The notes beneath the pieces were generated by a model. It did no database searches. It was not told the origin of the DNA and saw only the letters and a list, made by a program, of their open reading frames with translations. From Burkholderia ubonensis subsp. mesacidophila (GTDB lineage Bacteria > Pseudomonadota > Gammaproteobacteria > Burkholderiales > Burkholderiaceae), in NCBI RefSeq assembly GCF_002097715.1, contig NZ_CP020738.1, forward strand, positions 1,860,001-1,924,000: DNA of 64,000 bases, in the 5' to 3' direction. Positions 44,714 to 53,686 of this stretch are shown here, in pieces. The translations under genes and the position numbers were made by a program. Position 1 is the stretch's first letter. Each line of letters starts with the position of its first letter.

Positions 44714-45292
44714 CTAGCGGTCCTGCTTGCGCATCACGTCGATACGCGCAGGTGGGATGTTTCTCCAGACGATAGGACTCCGGGTGACGACGAAACCCGG
44801 GTATCGAGACGGGCGGTAAGCCGGCGAGCGCAAGTCGTAAGTGAACTGAATCATGACGCCGTCGCCGGACAGCGCGCGATGGCATTGCCCGACGATGGTC
44901 GACACCACCTGCCGCGGCAGCGATCGCAGCGGCAGGCACGACACGATCGCGTCGACCCGGGCATCGGGCGGCAGCAGCCGGTCGAGTTCCGCCGCGTCGC
45001 CGTGCGCGATCGTCACGCCCGGAAACCGCGCGTGCAGGTGTCGCGCGAACACGTGCGAGCGCTCGACCACCACGAGTCGCTCGGTGGCAACGCCGCGCTC
45101 CAGCAACGCGCGCGTCACCGCGCCGGTTCCTCCGCCGAGCTCGATCACGAGCCCGTCGCCGGCCGGCACCGCGGAGGCGATCTCGCAAGCGAGACGCGGC
45201 GAACTGGGGCACAGCGCCCCCACCGCAGCGGGACGATCGACCCACTCGCGCACGAATAGCGCGGAGACGCGCCAGGCGTTCGGCCAGATCAT
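44714..45292 (-). CDS. SAM-dependent methyltransferase, phospholipid N-methyltransferase-like
   Basis: This 192-residue protein has the class I methyltransferase SAM-binding motif ELGGGTGAVT at residues 51-60, followed by LVVVERSHVFARHLHARFPG and AIVSCLPLRSLPRQVV. Size and the LPLRSLP motif resemble PmtA-type phosphatidylethanolamine N-methyltransferases. The start at 45292 was chosen because a GAGGG site precedes it and because it overlaps, as ATGA, the stop of a 30-codon ORF. A longer form from 45352 is possible. The substrate is inferred only from similarity. Confidence 0.85.
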   Translation of the reverse strand: MIWPNAWRVSALFVREWVDRPAAVGALCPSSPRLACEIASAVPAGDGLVIELGGGTGAVTRALLERGVATERLVVVERSHVFARHLHARFPGVTIAHGDAAELDRLLPPDARVDAIVSCLPLRSLPRQVVSTIVGQCHRALSGDGVMIQFTYDLRSPAYRPSRYPGFVVTRSPIVWRNIPPARIDVMRKQDR

Positions 45293-45381
45293 CGGATGCC
45301 CTCGTTCTGCTCGACGTTCACCTTCGATGCGGGGCCCGTGTATCGGGCACATGCCGCGAGCGCAATGAATGTCTCTTTCAT
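45289..45381 (-). CDS. 30-residue ORF coupled to the methyltransferase
   Basis: A short reading frame starts at the ATG at 45381 after a good AGAGGA site. It encodes 30 residues (MKETFIALAACARYTG, then PASKVNVEQNEGIR) and stops in an ATGA overlap with the methyltransferase start. The arrangement favours translation and coupling to the downstream gene. It may be a leader peptide or a tiny protein; I recognise no family. The N-terminal part is mildly hydrophobic. Confidence 0.5.
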   Translation of the reverse strand: MKETFIALAACARYTGPASKVNVEQNEGIR

Positions 45382-45721
45382 GCGAATCCTCTGTGATGAA
45401 CAGGTCGCGCCTCAGGAGGAGCGGCGATCAAGCGCATTCTAGGCAACGAAAACTTAAGCCCAGGTGAAGACGTCGGGCGGCAATGGATTGGCAACAAGCT
45501 CCGTCTCGAATGATAGCTTGCGACCGTGCGTCGACTTGCCCGGGTATGTCCGGAGAAATGGCCGCTTGCCGCCCGGCGGATCGCGCGCGCCAACCTTCAT
45601 ACGTCTTCACGACCACCCTGCAACCCGCTAACATCGCTCGTGGCACGCTCTTCCGGCTGCGCCGCCGAAAGCCGACAAAACGCTTTCAGATCGCGCAGCC
45701 GCGCGTCAATGAATCCCCGTC
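45382..45721. other. 340-bp divergent intergenic region
   Basis: No convincing gene is seen; short open frames here lack supporting features. The region holds the promoters for the methyltransferase unit and, facing the other way, the MFS pump. It is slightly less GC-rich than its surroundings. I could not place a specific operator. Confidence 0.45.
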
Positions 45722-47125
45722 ATGACCCGCAACACATCACATCCCGCCCTGCTCTGGATCGTCGCGTCCGCATTCTTCATGCAGACGCTCGACACGACGA
45801 TCGTCAACACCGCCCTGCCGTCCATCGCGCAAAGCCTGCGCGCGTCGCCGCTCGCGATGCAGCCGGTGGTGGTCGTCTATACGCTGACGATGGCGATGCT
45901 CACGCCCGCGTCCGGCTGGCTCGCCGACCGCTTCGGCACGCGCCGCGTGCTGTCGGCCGCGATCGTGCTGTTCGTGCTCGGCTCGGTGTGCTGCGCGGCC
46001 GCCCGCAGCCTCGACCAGCTCGTCGTCGCGCGGGCGCTGCAGGGCGTCGGCGGCTCGATGCTGCTGCCGATCGGCAGGCTGTCGGTCCTGCGCGGCGTGC
46101 CCGGCGAACAGTACGTGTCGGCGCTCGCGTTCGTGTCGATCGGCGGGCAGCTCGGCCCGATCTTCGGGCCGACGCTGGGCGGCTGGCTGTCGGAAGCCGT
46201 GTCGTGGCACTGGATCTTCCTGATCAACGTGCCCGTCGGCGCGGTCGGCTTCGTCGCCGTGCAACGCTTCCTGCGGCACGATCACGCGACGCAGCCGCCG
46301 CCGTTCGATTTCATCGGCTGCGCGCTGCTGTCGGCCGCGATGATCCTGCTGTCGCTCGCGGTCGATCCGCCGGCGCAAGCGCACCGCGCCGCGTGGTCGA
46401 CGGGCTGTGCCGCGCTCGGCATCGCCGCCGCGCTCGCCTACCTTCCGTATGCGCGCCGGCGCGCGCGGCCCTTGTTCAGGCTCGCGCTGTTCCGCGAGCC
46501 GAACTTCGGCGCGGGGCTGCTCGGCAACCTGCTGTGCCGGATCGGCTCGAGCGCGGTGCCGTTCATGCTGCCGCTGCTGATGCAGGTGCAGCTTGGCTAC
46601 ACGCCGATGCGCTCGGGCCTGATGATGCTGCCGGCCGCGATCGCGGGCGTGCTCGCGAAGAACCGGATCACGCCGCTCGTGAAGCGCTACGGCTACCCGG
46701 CGTTCCTCGTCGTCAACACGGTGATCATCGGCGTGACCATCGCCGCTTTCGCGCTCGTGTCCGGCCAGTCGTCGCCGCTGCTGGAAGGCGCGCTGCTCGT
46801 CGTGTTCGGCGCGGCCAATTCGATGCAGTTCGCGGCGATGAACAGCGTGACGCTCAAGGATCTGTCGCATGCGGACGCCGCCAGCGGCAACAGCCTGTTC
46901 ACGATGATGCAGATGCTCGCGATGGGGCTCGGCGTGTCGATCGGCGGCGGGCTCGTGAACCTGTTCGCCGCGCACTCGGGCTCGGCTGCGAGCGGGTTCA
47001 TGCTGGCCTTCGTGTGCGTCGGCGCGATCACGCTGCTGTCCGCGTTCGTGTTCCGGCGGATCGGCCTGCCCGCGCCGCAGCGCGGACCCGCGAGCCCGCT
47101 GCCCGGCGGCACGACGGGGAAATAG
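45722..47125 (+). CDS. DHA2-type MFS multidrug efflux transporter
   Basis: This 467-residue inner-membrane protein belongs to the 14-helix drug:proton antiporter group, closest in style to MdtD. Motifs are LDTTIVNTALPSIAQSL in helix 1, GWLADRFGTRRVL in the 2-3 loop, RALQGVGGSMLLPIGRL in helix 4 and the antiporter motif GQLGPIFGPTLGGWLSE in helix 5. It is followed after only 11 bp by a tyrosine recombinase gene on the same strand, an odd pairing. Its substrate is unknown. Confidence 0.92.
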   Translation: MTRNTSHPALLWIVASAFFMQTLDTTIVNTALPSIAQSLRASPLAMQPVVVVYTLTMAMLTPASGWLADRFGTRRVLSAAIVLFVLGSVCCAAARSLDQLVVARALQGVGGSMLLPIGRLSVLRGVPGEQYVSALAFVSIGGQLGPIFGPTLGGWLSEAVSWHWIFLINVPVGAVGFVAVQRFLRHDHATQPPPFDFIGCALLSAAMILLSLAVDPPAQAHRAAWSTGCAALGIAAALAYLPYARRRARPLFRLALFREPNFGAGLLGNLLCRIGSSAVPFMLPLLMQVQLGYTPMRSGLMMLPAAIAGVLAKNRITPLVKRYGYPAFLVVNTVIIGVTIAAFALVSGQSSPLLEGALLVVFGAANSMQFAAMNSVTLKDLSHADAASGNSLFTMMQMLAMGLGVSIGGGLVNLFAAHSGSAASGFMLAFVCVGAITLLSAFVFRRIGLPAPQRGPASPLPGGTTGK

Positions 47126-47136
47126 ACCGGACGCCC

Positions 47137-48330
47137 ATGACCACGCCCGTCCCCACCGATTCCGCGCTGCGCCCGCTGCCGATCGACGCGCTGACCGTGC
47201 CGGCCGCGCTCGACGGACGCGACGGCGCCAACCGCTCGCGCGCGGGTCACGCGCAGATCGCCGCGACCAATGACCTCGACGCGGTGCGCGCCTGGCTCGC
47301 GCGCTTCGTCGATACGCCGACCACGTTCCAGAACTACCGGAAGGAAGCCGAGCGCCTGCTGCTGTGGGCCGTGATCGCGTGCGGCAAGCCGCTGTCGTCG
47401 CTCACGCACGAGGATCTGCTCGTCTACCGGCAGTTCCTGCTCGCGCCCGCGCCGGCCGACGTCTGGTGCGCGAGCGGCGGACGCAAGCATCCGCGCGGCG
47501 ACCCGCGCTGGCGGCCGTTCTACGGGCCGCTGTCGCCGGCCAGCCAGCGGCAGGCGATGGTGATCCTGAACGTGATGTTCGCGTGGCTCGTGCAGGCCGG
47601 CTACCTCGCCGGCAATCCGTTGTCGCTGTCGCGGCAGCGCATGCGCAAGCCCGCGCCGCGCATCACGCGCCATCTCGGCCCGGCGCTGTGGCAGTCGGTC
47701 AAGGACGCGATCGACGCAATGCCGCGCGACGACGCGCGCGCGCGCTTTCACTACGACCGCGCGCGCTGGCTCTTTACGCTCCTGTATCTCGGCGGGCTGC
47801 GGATCACCGAAGCCGCCGACAACACGATGGGCGGGTTCTTCTGCCGGCGCGACGCCGAAGGACGCGAGCGCTGGTGGCTCGACGTGACCGGCAAGGGCGG
47901 CAAGCAGCGGCTCGTGCCGGCCACCGACGAGATGATGGCCGAGCTCGCGCGCTACCGGCGCGCGCATCAGCTGCCCGCGTTGCCGGGCCCCGACGAGGAC
48001 ACGCCGCTCGTGCTGCCGGTCGGCCACGCGCGCAAGCCGCTCACGCGCGCGGCGCTGCATACGATCGTGAAGAGCGTGTTCCGGCACGCGGCCGACCGGC
48101 TGCGTGCGCAAGGCGACGCGGGCGAACAGCAGGCGCGCGTGCTCGAACAGGCGTCCGCGCACTGGCTGCGGCACAGCGCGGGCTCGCACATGGCCGACGG
48201 CCAGATCGACCTGCGCATCGTGCGCGACAATCTCGGCCACGTATCGCTGACCACGACGAGCCAGTACCTGCACACGGACGACGACGTGCGGCACCGGGAG
48301 ACCGAGGAGAAGCACCGGATCGGGTGGTGA
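47137..48330 (+). CDS. Tyrosine recombinase/phage-type integrase
   Basis: This 397-residue site-specific recombinase has all catalytic residues: Arg222 in GLRITEAAD, Lys253 in VTGKGGKQR, His342 and Arg345 in HWLRHSAGSH, His368 in NLGHVS and the nucleophile Tyr377 in TSQYLH. The N-terminal SAM-like core-binding domain is at about 45-170. It starts 11 bp after the MFS stop codon and ends 10 bp from the convergent cytochrome gene. No att-like direct repeats, tRNA gene or phage genes are near, so it is an orphan whose target is not evident. Its GC content matches the host, suggesting long residence. Confidence 0.93.
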   Translation: MTTPVPTDSALRPLPIDALTVPAALDGRDGANRSRAGHAQIAATNDLDAVRAWLARFVDTPTTFQNYRKEAERLLLWAVIACGKPLSSLTHEDLLVYRQFLLAPAPADVWCASGGRKHPRGDPRWRPFYGPLSPASQRQAMVILNVMFAWLVQAGYLAGNPLSLSRQRMRKPAPRITRHLGPALWQSVKDAIDAMPRDDARARFHYDRARWLFTLLYLGGLRITEAADNTMGGFFCRRDAEGRERWWLDVTGKGGKQRLVPATDEMMAELARYRRAHQLPALPGPDEDTPLVLPVGHARKPLTRAALHTIVKSVFRHAADRLRAQGDAGEQQARVLEQASAHWLRHSAGSHMADGQIDLRIVRDNLGHVSLTTTSQYLHTDDDVRHRETEEKHRIGW

Positions 48331-48339
48331 GCCGCACGC

Positions 48340-49137
48340 CTAGCGCGTCACGCCCGCATACCAGTTCGCCGCCGCCGCGATTTCGTCCGGCGTCATGTTG
48401 CGCGCAATGTTGCGCATCTGTTCGGACGTGTCGTTGCGGCGCGCGCCGCTCGCGAAGTCCAGCAACTGCGCTTTCGTATAGGCAGCCGGCAAGCCGTCGA
48501 GCCACGGGCTGCCCGTCTGGTGATCGATGCCGCCGTGGCACGCGGCGCAGGCCGGAATGTTGCGCAGCGGCGCACCGCGCACGACGATGTCCGGCGCGAC
48601 CGCATCGCCGGCGCGCGTCGACGCCGGGCGCGGCAGCGATGCGTAGTACGCGGCGAGGTCCCGCACGTCCTGGTCCGTGAGCCCGCGCACCATCGGCGAC
48701 ATCACCGCGTTCTGCCGCGCGCCGCTCACGAAATCCAGCATCTGCTTGTACACGACGATCGCGTATTGCCCGGCCAGATTCGGCGTGTTCGCCTGGCTCA
48801 TCCCTTTCTCGCCGTGGCACATCGTGCAACGCAACGACAGCGTCGCGCCGCGGCCGATCGACAGCGGTGTCGCGTCCGCCAGCAATTGCGGCGTCACTTC
48901 GACGCGGCTGACCGGATAGGCCGGCGTCACCGTGCTGTCGCTGCCCGCGAGCCATTTGCGCGGCACGCCGGCGGCGCTGCAGATCGCGTTCCAGACGCCC
49001 CGGAACTGCGCATCGGGCTGCGCCGACGGCAGCCACACGAACCCGATCACCGCGGACACGAGCGCGACGCCGATCACTGCGCCGACGCTGACGCGGAACC
49101 ACGGGTTGCGCAACGAGAACAGGCGTTCGTCGCTCAT
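48340..49137 (-). CDS. Membrane-anchored dihaem cytochrome c
   Basis: This 265-residue protein has one membrane helix near residues 16-35 (FRVSVGAVIGVALVSAVIGF) and two class I cytochrome c domains. Their haem sites are CTMCH (about residue 105) and CAACH (about residue 200). It is the last gene of the oxidase operon and overlaps the oxidase subunit I gene by ATGA. It probably carries electrons to the oxidase. The fold resembles cytochrome c4. Confidence 0.9.
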   Translation of the reverse strand: MSDERLFSLRNPWFRVSVGAVIGVALVSAVIGFVWLPSAQPDAQFRGVWNAICSAAGVPRKWLAGSDSTVTPAYPVSRVEVTPQLLADATPLSIGRGATLSLRCTMCHGEKGMSQANTPNLAGQYAIVVYKQMLDFVSGARQNAVMSPMVRGLTDQDVRDLAAYYASLPRPASTRAGDAVAPDIVVRGAPLRNIPACAACHGGIDHQTGSPWLDGLPAAYTKAQLLDFASGARRNDTSEQMRNIARNMTPDEIAAAANWYAGVTR

Positions 49138-50759
49138 CGCCGCGCTCCGACCGCGATGGCGGGAACCGACGTATCGTCGCGCGCCATCAGCTGCACGATC
49201 GGATAGCCGTAGTTGACGATCGTGAGGCCGATCATCAGCGTGAGCCACAGCGCGAAGCCGTTCAGCGCGACGGGCATGCTCGACGTCTCGTGCACCGGCG
49301 TGCTGAAGCGGTATGCGTCGGGTTCGCTGCGCGGCGCGCGATGCCCCTGGATCAGCACGATGAAGAACAGGATCGCCGACGCGACAAGGATCAGCCCGCC
49401 GATCGCCGACATGGCGACCCACACCGCCTGCGCCGCGATCGCCGGATCGGCGTAGTCGTAATAGGCCATCCGGCGCGGCATGCCGAGGATGCCGACCCAA
49501 TGCCACGGGAACGTCGTGACGATCATGCCGATGAACCACAGCCACAGCTGCCAGCGCATCAGCCGCCAGTTGGTCAGCGCGCGCCCGGTCAGGTGCGGCC
49601 ACAGGTCGTAGGCGATCGCGAAGTACATCGTGACGATCGCCCCCGCGAAGATCAGGTGGAAATGCCCGGTGATCCACTGCGTGTTGTGGATCGTCGCGTC
49701 GAGCTGGTAGCTCATGTTGATGAGGCCGCCCGCGCCGCCGAAGCCGAGCATCACGAACGAGAACGCCAGCGCGAGCATTTGCGGGTTGTCCCACGGCAGC
49801 GCCTTGAGCCAGCCGAACGCGCCCTTGCCGCCGCGCAGCCGCGCGGCGATCTCGACCGACGCGCTGATCGTGAACACCGTGAGCAGCGTCGGCACCGCCA
49901 CCAGCGACGTGAACACCGACTGCAGGAACTTGAAGCCCGCGCCGACCTGCGGATCGACGAACAAATGATGCAGGCCGATCGGCATCGACACGACGAGGAA
50001 CAGGATGAACGAGATGCGCGCCATCGCGTCGCTGTACAGCCGCCCGCCGATCGCGCGCGGAATGATCGTGTAGTACGCGATATACGCGGGCATCAGCCAG
50101 AAATAGACGATCGCGTGCAGCGTCCACGAGAAGAAGATGCGCGCGAGCCCCGCGTCGATGGTCGTCCTGAGGCCCAGCGCCACCGGCAGGATCTGGAAGA
50201 TCACCTCGAGCGCCGCACCCACCGCCGTCCAGCCCCACAGGTACGCGCCCGCGACGCTCGCGAACATCGCGAGCGGCACCGTCTCGCCGCGATGGTCGCG
50301 CTTCCACGCGGCGAGATTGATCGACATCAGCGCGACCCACACCCACGAGCCGACCACGACCAGCACGACGCCGATGTAATAGAACACGTTGCCGATCATC
50401 GGCGGATAGAACGTATACAGGACCGACGCGCGCCCCATCGCGACCGGCACGCTCGCCGACACCGCGCCGAGCGCGACCAGCGCGAGCCCGCCCCACGCCC
50501 AGCGCACGCCGACGAGCGGCCGCTTGAGCGCCAGCTCGGTCACCGCGTAGCCGAACCCCATCGCGATCAGCGTCGGGAACACGTAGCCCATCACCGTGCC
50601 GTGCTCGGTCACCGACCGGTAGTAGAGCTCGGGATCGCGCAGCCACGCATGCAGAGGACTGCGCACGATCATCTGCCACGCACCGAGCGGCAGCGCGACG
50701 CCGAACGTGACGAACGCGAGCCAGAAATGCGCGAGCACGAGGCGTTTGCTATTTAACAC
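49134..50759 (-). CDS. ba3-type haem-copper oxidase subunit I
   Basis: This 541-residue inner-membrane protein is the catalytic subunit of a B-family (ba3-like) terminal oxidase that reduces oxygen to water. The Cu-B histidine and cross-linked tyrosine region is WTLHAIVYFWLMPAY, followed by HHLFVDPQVG and ITGHFHLIFAG. The N-terminal low-spin haem ligand is in YRSVTEHGTVMGYVF. About 13 helices are visible. It overlaps the subunit II gene by 11 bp and the dihaem cytochrome gene by 4 bp. B-family enzymes usually have high oxygen affinity. Confidence 0.93.
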   Translation of the reverse strand: MLNSKRLVLAHFWLAFVTFGVALPLGAWQMIVRSPLHAWLRDPELYYRSVTEHGTVMGYVFPTLIAMGFGYAVTELALKRPLVGVRWAWGGLALVALGAVSASVPVAMGRASVLYTFYPPMIGNVFYYIGVVLVVVGSWVWVALMSINLAAWKRDHRGETVPLAMFASVAGAYLWGWTAVGAALEVIFQILPVALGLRTTIDAGLARIFFSWTLHAIVYFWLMPAYIAYYTIIPRAIGGRLYSDAMARISFILFLVVSMPIGLHHLFVDPQVGAGFKFLQSVFTSLVAVPTLLTVFTISASVEIAARLRGGKGAFGWLKALPWDNPQMLALAFSFVMLGFGGAGGLINMSYQLDATIHNTQWITGHFHLIFAGAIVTMYFAIAYDLWPHLTGRALTNWRLMRWQLWLWFIGMIVTTFPWHWVGILGMPRRMAYYDYADPAIAAQAVWVAMSAIGGLILVASAILFFIVLIQGHRAPRSEPDAYRFSTPVHETSSMPVALNGFALWLTLMIGLTIVNYGYPIVQLMARDDTSVPAIAVGARR

Positions 50760-51318
50760 AGCTCAGTCTCCGCGATTGGGCGGCCAGCTGCTGGAACGCG
50801 GCCTTGTCGATGACCTTCACGTGCGCCCACATGCCCTGGTGGCCGGTGCCGCAATACTCGTGGCACGGCATCAGGTGATCGGCGGGTTCGGGAAAGCGCG
50901 TGCGGAACGTCGCGATGTAGCCGGGCTCCACCATCGAGTTGATGTTGGTGTCCGTCACGAGGAACCCGTGCACGACGTCCGCGCTCGTCGCGCGGAACGT
51001 GATCGGCGTGTCGGCCGGCACCAGCACGCACTGCGGCGTGAACGAATACTGCTGCGCGACGATGCGCACCGTCACCGAGCCGTTCGGCTCCAGCGCGCTG
51101 CCGAGATTGCTTTCGACGAATTCGCCGGCTACGTGCAGCGACTCCGGCCGGATCGTCTCGACGCGCGACGGCGGCATCATCGCCCAATGCAGGCCGGTGA
51201 AGATGACCACGCACACGAACACCACGACGATGCCCAGCATCACGGCCGCCCAGCGCCGCTCGACGCGCGCGGCGACGTTGGCGGAGTCCGGCGGGTTCTG
51301 AACGGATGAGTTCGCCAT
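50749..51318 (-). CDS. ba3-type oxidase subunit II with CuA site
   Basis: This 189-residue subunit has one membrane helix at about residues 25-48 and a periplasmic cupredoxin domain. The CuA centre is complete: CHEYCGTGHQGMW, with the earlier histidine in DVVHGFLVTD. It accepts electrons from cytochrome c and passes them to subunit I. The gene lies 11 bp after the small-subunit gene and overlaps subunit I. Confidence 0.93.
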   Translation of the reverse strand: MANSSVQNPPDSANVAARVERRWAAVMLGIVVVFVCVVIFTGLHWAMMPPSRVETIRPESLHVAGEFVESNLGSALEPNGSVTVRIVAQQYSFTPQCVLVPADTPITFRATSADVVHGFLVTDTNINSMVEPGYIATFRTRFPEPADHLMPCHEYCGTGHQGMWAHVKVIDKAAFQQLAAQSRRLSCVK

Positions 51319-51329
51319 GTCGGGCCTGG

Positions 51330-51512
51330 CTACTGGATGACGCCGCGCGGCAGGAACACCAGGAAATAGAACGCGAACCAGAGCGCGACGACGATCGCCG
51401 TCGCGGTGCCGGCCAGCGCGAGCGCGCCGCGCGGGCCGCGCCGCACGATCTCGTCGACGCGTTCGCTTTCCTGATCGGGGGCGCCGTCATGCGACGCGGG
51501 GGAAGGCATCAT
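51330..51512 (-). CDS. Small single-helix oxidase subunit
   Basis: This 60-residue protein has a polar N-terminal half (residues 1-28) and one membrane helix (ALALAGTATAIVVALWFAFYFL). It lies 7 bp after the trihaem cytochrome gene and 11 bp before subunit II. Similar small subunits accompany ba3-type oxidases (subunit IIa-like). Its role is structural by analogy. Confidence 0.75.
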   Translation of the reverse strand: MMPSPASHDGAPDQESERVDEIVRRGPRGALALAGTATAIVVALWFAFYFLVFLPRGVIQ

Positions 51513-51519
51513 CGTGTCC

Positions 51520-52794
51520 TCAGAAGATCGGCGCGGAGCGCAGCGCGTTGACTTCCTTCGCGCTCACCGGCTTGCCGTGGTTGCCCCATGCGGTGCGGAT
51601 GTAGGTGACGACCGCCGCGACCTCCTCGTCCGACAGCAACTGCGCGAACGGCGGCATGCCGTACGGCATCGGGTTCTTGCGCGTGCCGGGCGCATAGCCG
51701 CCGTTCAGCACCATGCGGATCGGATTGACCGCGGACGTCATCTGGATCGACTGGTTGTTCGCGAGCGGCGGGAAATGCGGCGGCATGCCCTGCCCTTCCT
51801 TCGCGTGGCACAGCGCGCATTGCGCTTCGTAGATCTTCCTGCCGAGCGGCGCGAGACGGTTCGTCTCCTCGGTCACGAGCGGCTGCGGCCGCCCGGTGTC
51901 GGCCTCGCCCGAGCGGCCCGGCAGCGATTTCAGGTAGACCGCGACCGCGCGCACGTCGTCCTCGTTCAGGTACTGGAAGCTGTCGTAGACGACTTCCGCC
52001 ATCGGGCCGTACACCGCGCCCCGATTCGACACGCCCGCATTCAGCAGGTCGACGATCTCGCCGATGCTCCATTCGCCGAGCCCGGCCTCGCGGTTCGACG
52101 TCAGCGACGGCGCATACCAGTCCTGCAGCGGGATCAGGCCGCCCTGATACTCCTTCGAGCGCGTGTTGCCGCCGAGCGCGTTGATCTCGGTGTGGCACAT
52201 CGTGCAATGGCCGAGCCCTTCGACCAGGTAGGCGCCGCGATTCCATTCGGCGGACTGCGCGGGATCGGGCTTGAAGTCGCCCTCGCGGAAGAACAGCGTG
52301 CGCCAGCCGAGCAGCAATCGACGCTGGTTGAACGGAAAGGCCAGCTCGTGCGGCCGGTTCGGCTGGCGGATCGGCGGCGTCGACAGCAGGTACGCGAAGA
52401 TCGCGTCGGAATCGGCGCGCGTCACCTTCGTGTACGACCCGAACGGCATGGCCGGATACAGATACGAGCCGTCGCGCGACTTGCCTTCGTGCATCACGCG
52501 ATAGAAGTCGTCCGCGCTCCAGCCGCCGATGCCCGTCTCCTTGTCCGACGAGATGTTCGACGAATACAGCGTGCCGAACGGCGTTTCCATCGGCCGGCCG
52601 CCGCCGAACAGCTTGCCGGACGGCACCGTGTGGCACGCGACGCAGTCGCCGGCGCGGGCCAGGTACTCGCCGCGCGCGAGCAGTTGCGCGTGGTCGGTCG
52701 GCAACGTCGAATCCGCGGCTTGCGGGCCCCCAGCCGTCATCGTGACGCCGGCCAGCAGGATCGCGAACGTGGCGAGGAATCGCGGGCGGATCAA
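51520..52794 (-). CDS. Trihaem cytochrome c, alcohol dehydrogenase-type
   Basis: This 424-residue exported protein has a signal peptide (ending PQAAD near residue 27) and three haem c sites: CVACH at about 51, CTMCH at about 198 and CALCH at about 332. The layout matches the cytochrome subunit of membrane-bound alcohol and gluconate dehydrogenases. No dehydrogenase subunit gene is adjacent here; instead it sits inside a ba3 oxidase operon. It may serve as the electron entry point to the oxidase from several periplasmic dehydrogenases. Confidence 0.92.
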   Translation of the reverse strand: MIRPRFLATFAILLAGVTMTAGGPQAADSTLPTDHAQLLARGEYLARAGDCVACHTVPSGKLFGGGRPMETPFGTLYSSNISSDKETGIGGWSADDFYRVMHEGKSRDGSYLYPAMPFGSYTKVTRADSDAIFAYLLSTPPIRQPNRPHELAFPFNQRRLLLGWRTLFFREGDFKPDPAQSAEWNRGAYLVEGLGHCTMCHTEINALGGNTRSKEYQGGLIPLQDWYAPSLTSNREAGLGEWSIGEIVDLLNAGVSNRGAVYGPMAEVVYDSFQYLNEDDVRAVAVYLKSLPGRSGEADTGRPQPLVTEETNRLAPLGRKIYEAQCALCHAKEGQGMPPHFPPLANNQSIQMTSAVNPIRMVLNGGYAPGTRKNPMPYGMPPFAQLLSDEEVAAVVTYIRTAWGNHGKPVSAKEVNALRSAPIF

Positions 52795-52807
52795 GGCGCG
52801 TCTCCGG

Positions 52808-53524
52808 CTAGTTGGCCACGCTGCCGCAGGCGAGCGGCAACTTCGAGCGGTTTTCGGCGGCCGGCCTCGCGTCCGCAGGCGCCGGTTGCGCGGCGAGCCA
52901 CGCGGCGACGGCCGTGATGTCGCGGTCGGAGAGCCGTGTGGCGATGTCGCGCATGCAATCGGGCGCGGCCGCGCGCCGTGTGCCGTAGCGCCACGCGCCG
53001 AGCTGCGCGCTGATGTACGCCGCGTGCAGCCCGACCAGCCCGGGGATCGCGGGCGCCATGCCGGTCAGCTCGCGGCCGTGGCAACTCGCGCAGGCAGGCA
53101 CGCCGCGCGCATGGTCGCCGGTGGTGACGAGCGCCTTGCCGAGCGCGAGCGCCTGCGCATCGACGCTGGGCGCCGCGGGCGGCGGGAACGGCGGATGCTG
53201 ATCGGAGAAATAGTCGGCGATCTGGCGCAGGTACGCGTCGGGCAGGTACGCGAGCAGGTAGTTCATCGGCGGATACTTGCGCCCGCCGTCGCGAAACGCG
53301 CGTAGTTGCCGGTACAGGTAGCCGGCGGGCTTGCCGGCGAGCCGCGGGAAATAGTCGTTGTCGGTGCCCTCGCCGTGCGCGCCGTGGCAGGCGGCGCAGC
53401 CCATCACGCGCGCCTCCATCGTGTCCGGCGCCGGCGCGGTGGCCGGCCCGGCCGCCCACGCCGGCACGCTCCATCGCAGGCAAGGCACGATCGATACGGC
53501 GATGAGCAAGGCCATGCGAACCAT
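52808..53524 (-). CDS. Dihaem cytochrome c4-like protein
   Basis: This 238-residue periplasmic protein has a signal peptide ending near AWAAG (residue 24) and two haem sites, CAACH and CASCH. Surrounding blocks (GCAACHGAHGEGTDNDYFPR, LAGKPAGYLYRQLRAFRDG) are typical of c4 cytochromes. The ATG at 53524 follows a GAGGA site. It is the first gene of the six-gene oxidase operon, 13 bp before the trihaem cytochrome gene, and probably shuttles electrons to the oxidase. Confidence 0.9.
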   Translation of the reverse strand: MVRMALLIAVSIVPCLRWSVPAWAAGPATAPAPDTMEARVMGCAACHGAHGEGTDNDYFPRLAGKPAGYLYRQLRAFRDGGRKYPPMNYLLAYLPDAYLRQIADYFSDQHPPFPPPAAPSVDAQALALGKALVTTGDHARGVPACASCHGRELTGMAPAIPGLVGLHAAYISAQLGAWRYGTRRAAAPDCMRDIATRLSDRDITAVAAWLAAQPAPADARPAAENRSKLPLACGSVAN

Positions 53525-53686
53525 CACCGGCGTCCTCGTTCGGCTTGTCGTGGAAGCAACAACGTCACGCTGGACGATCATGCGCGCGGCACGCGGCATG
53601 ATCGTGACACCCGTCGTCGCCGTCGTTCAGCGGGGACAGAAGCGGGTGCGCAGTGTGTATAACACTAGAGCCTAATCGGGGCCTTT

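Noticed and set aside
53654..53662. Single perfect DnaA-box-like 9-mer before the cytochrome operon
   Set aside because: One isolated 9-mer is expected by chance; there is no cluster, AT-rich unwinding region or parAB/repA gene nearby.
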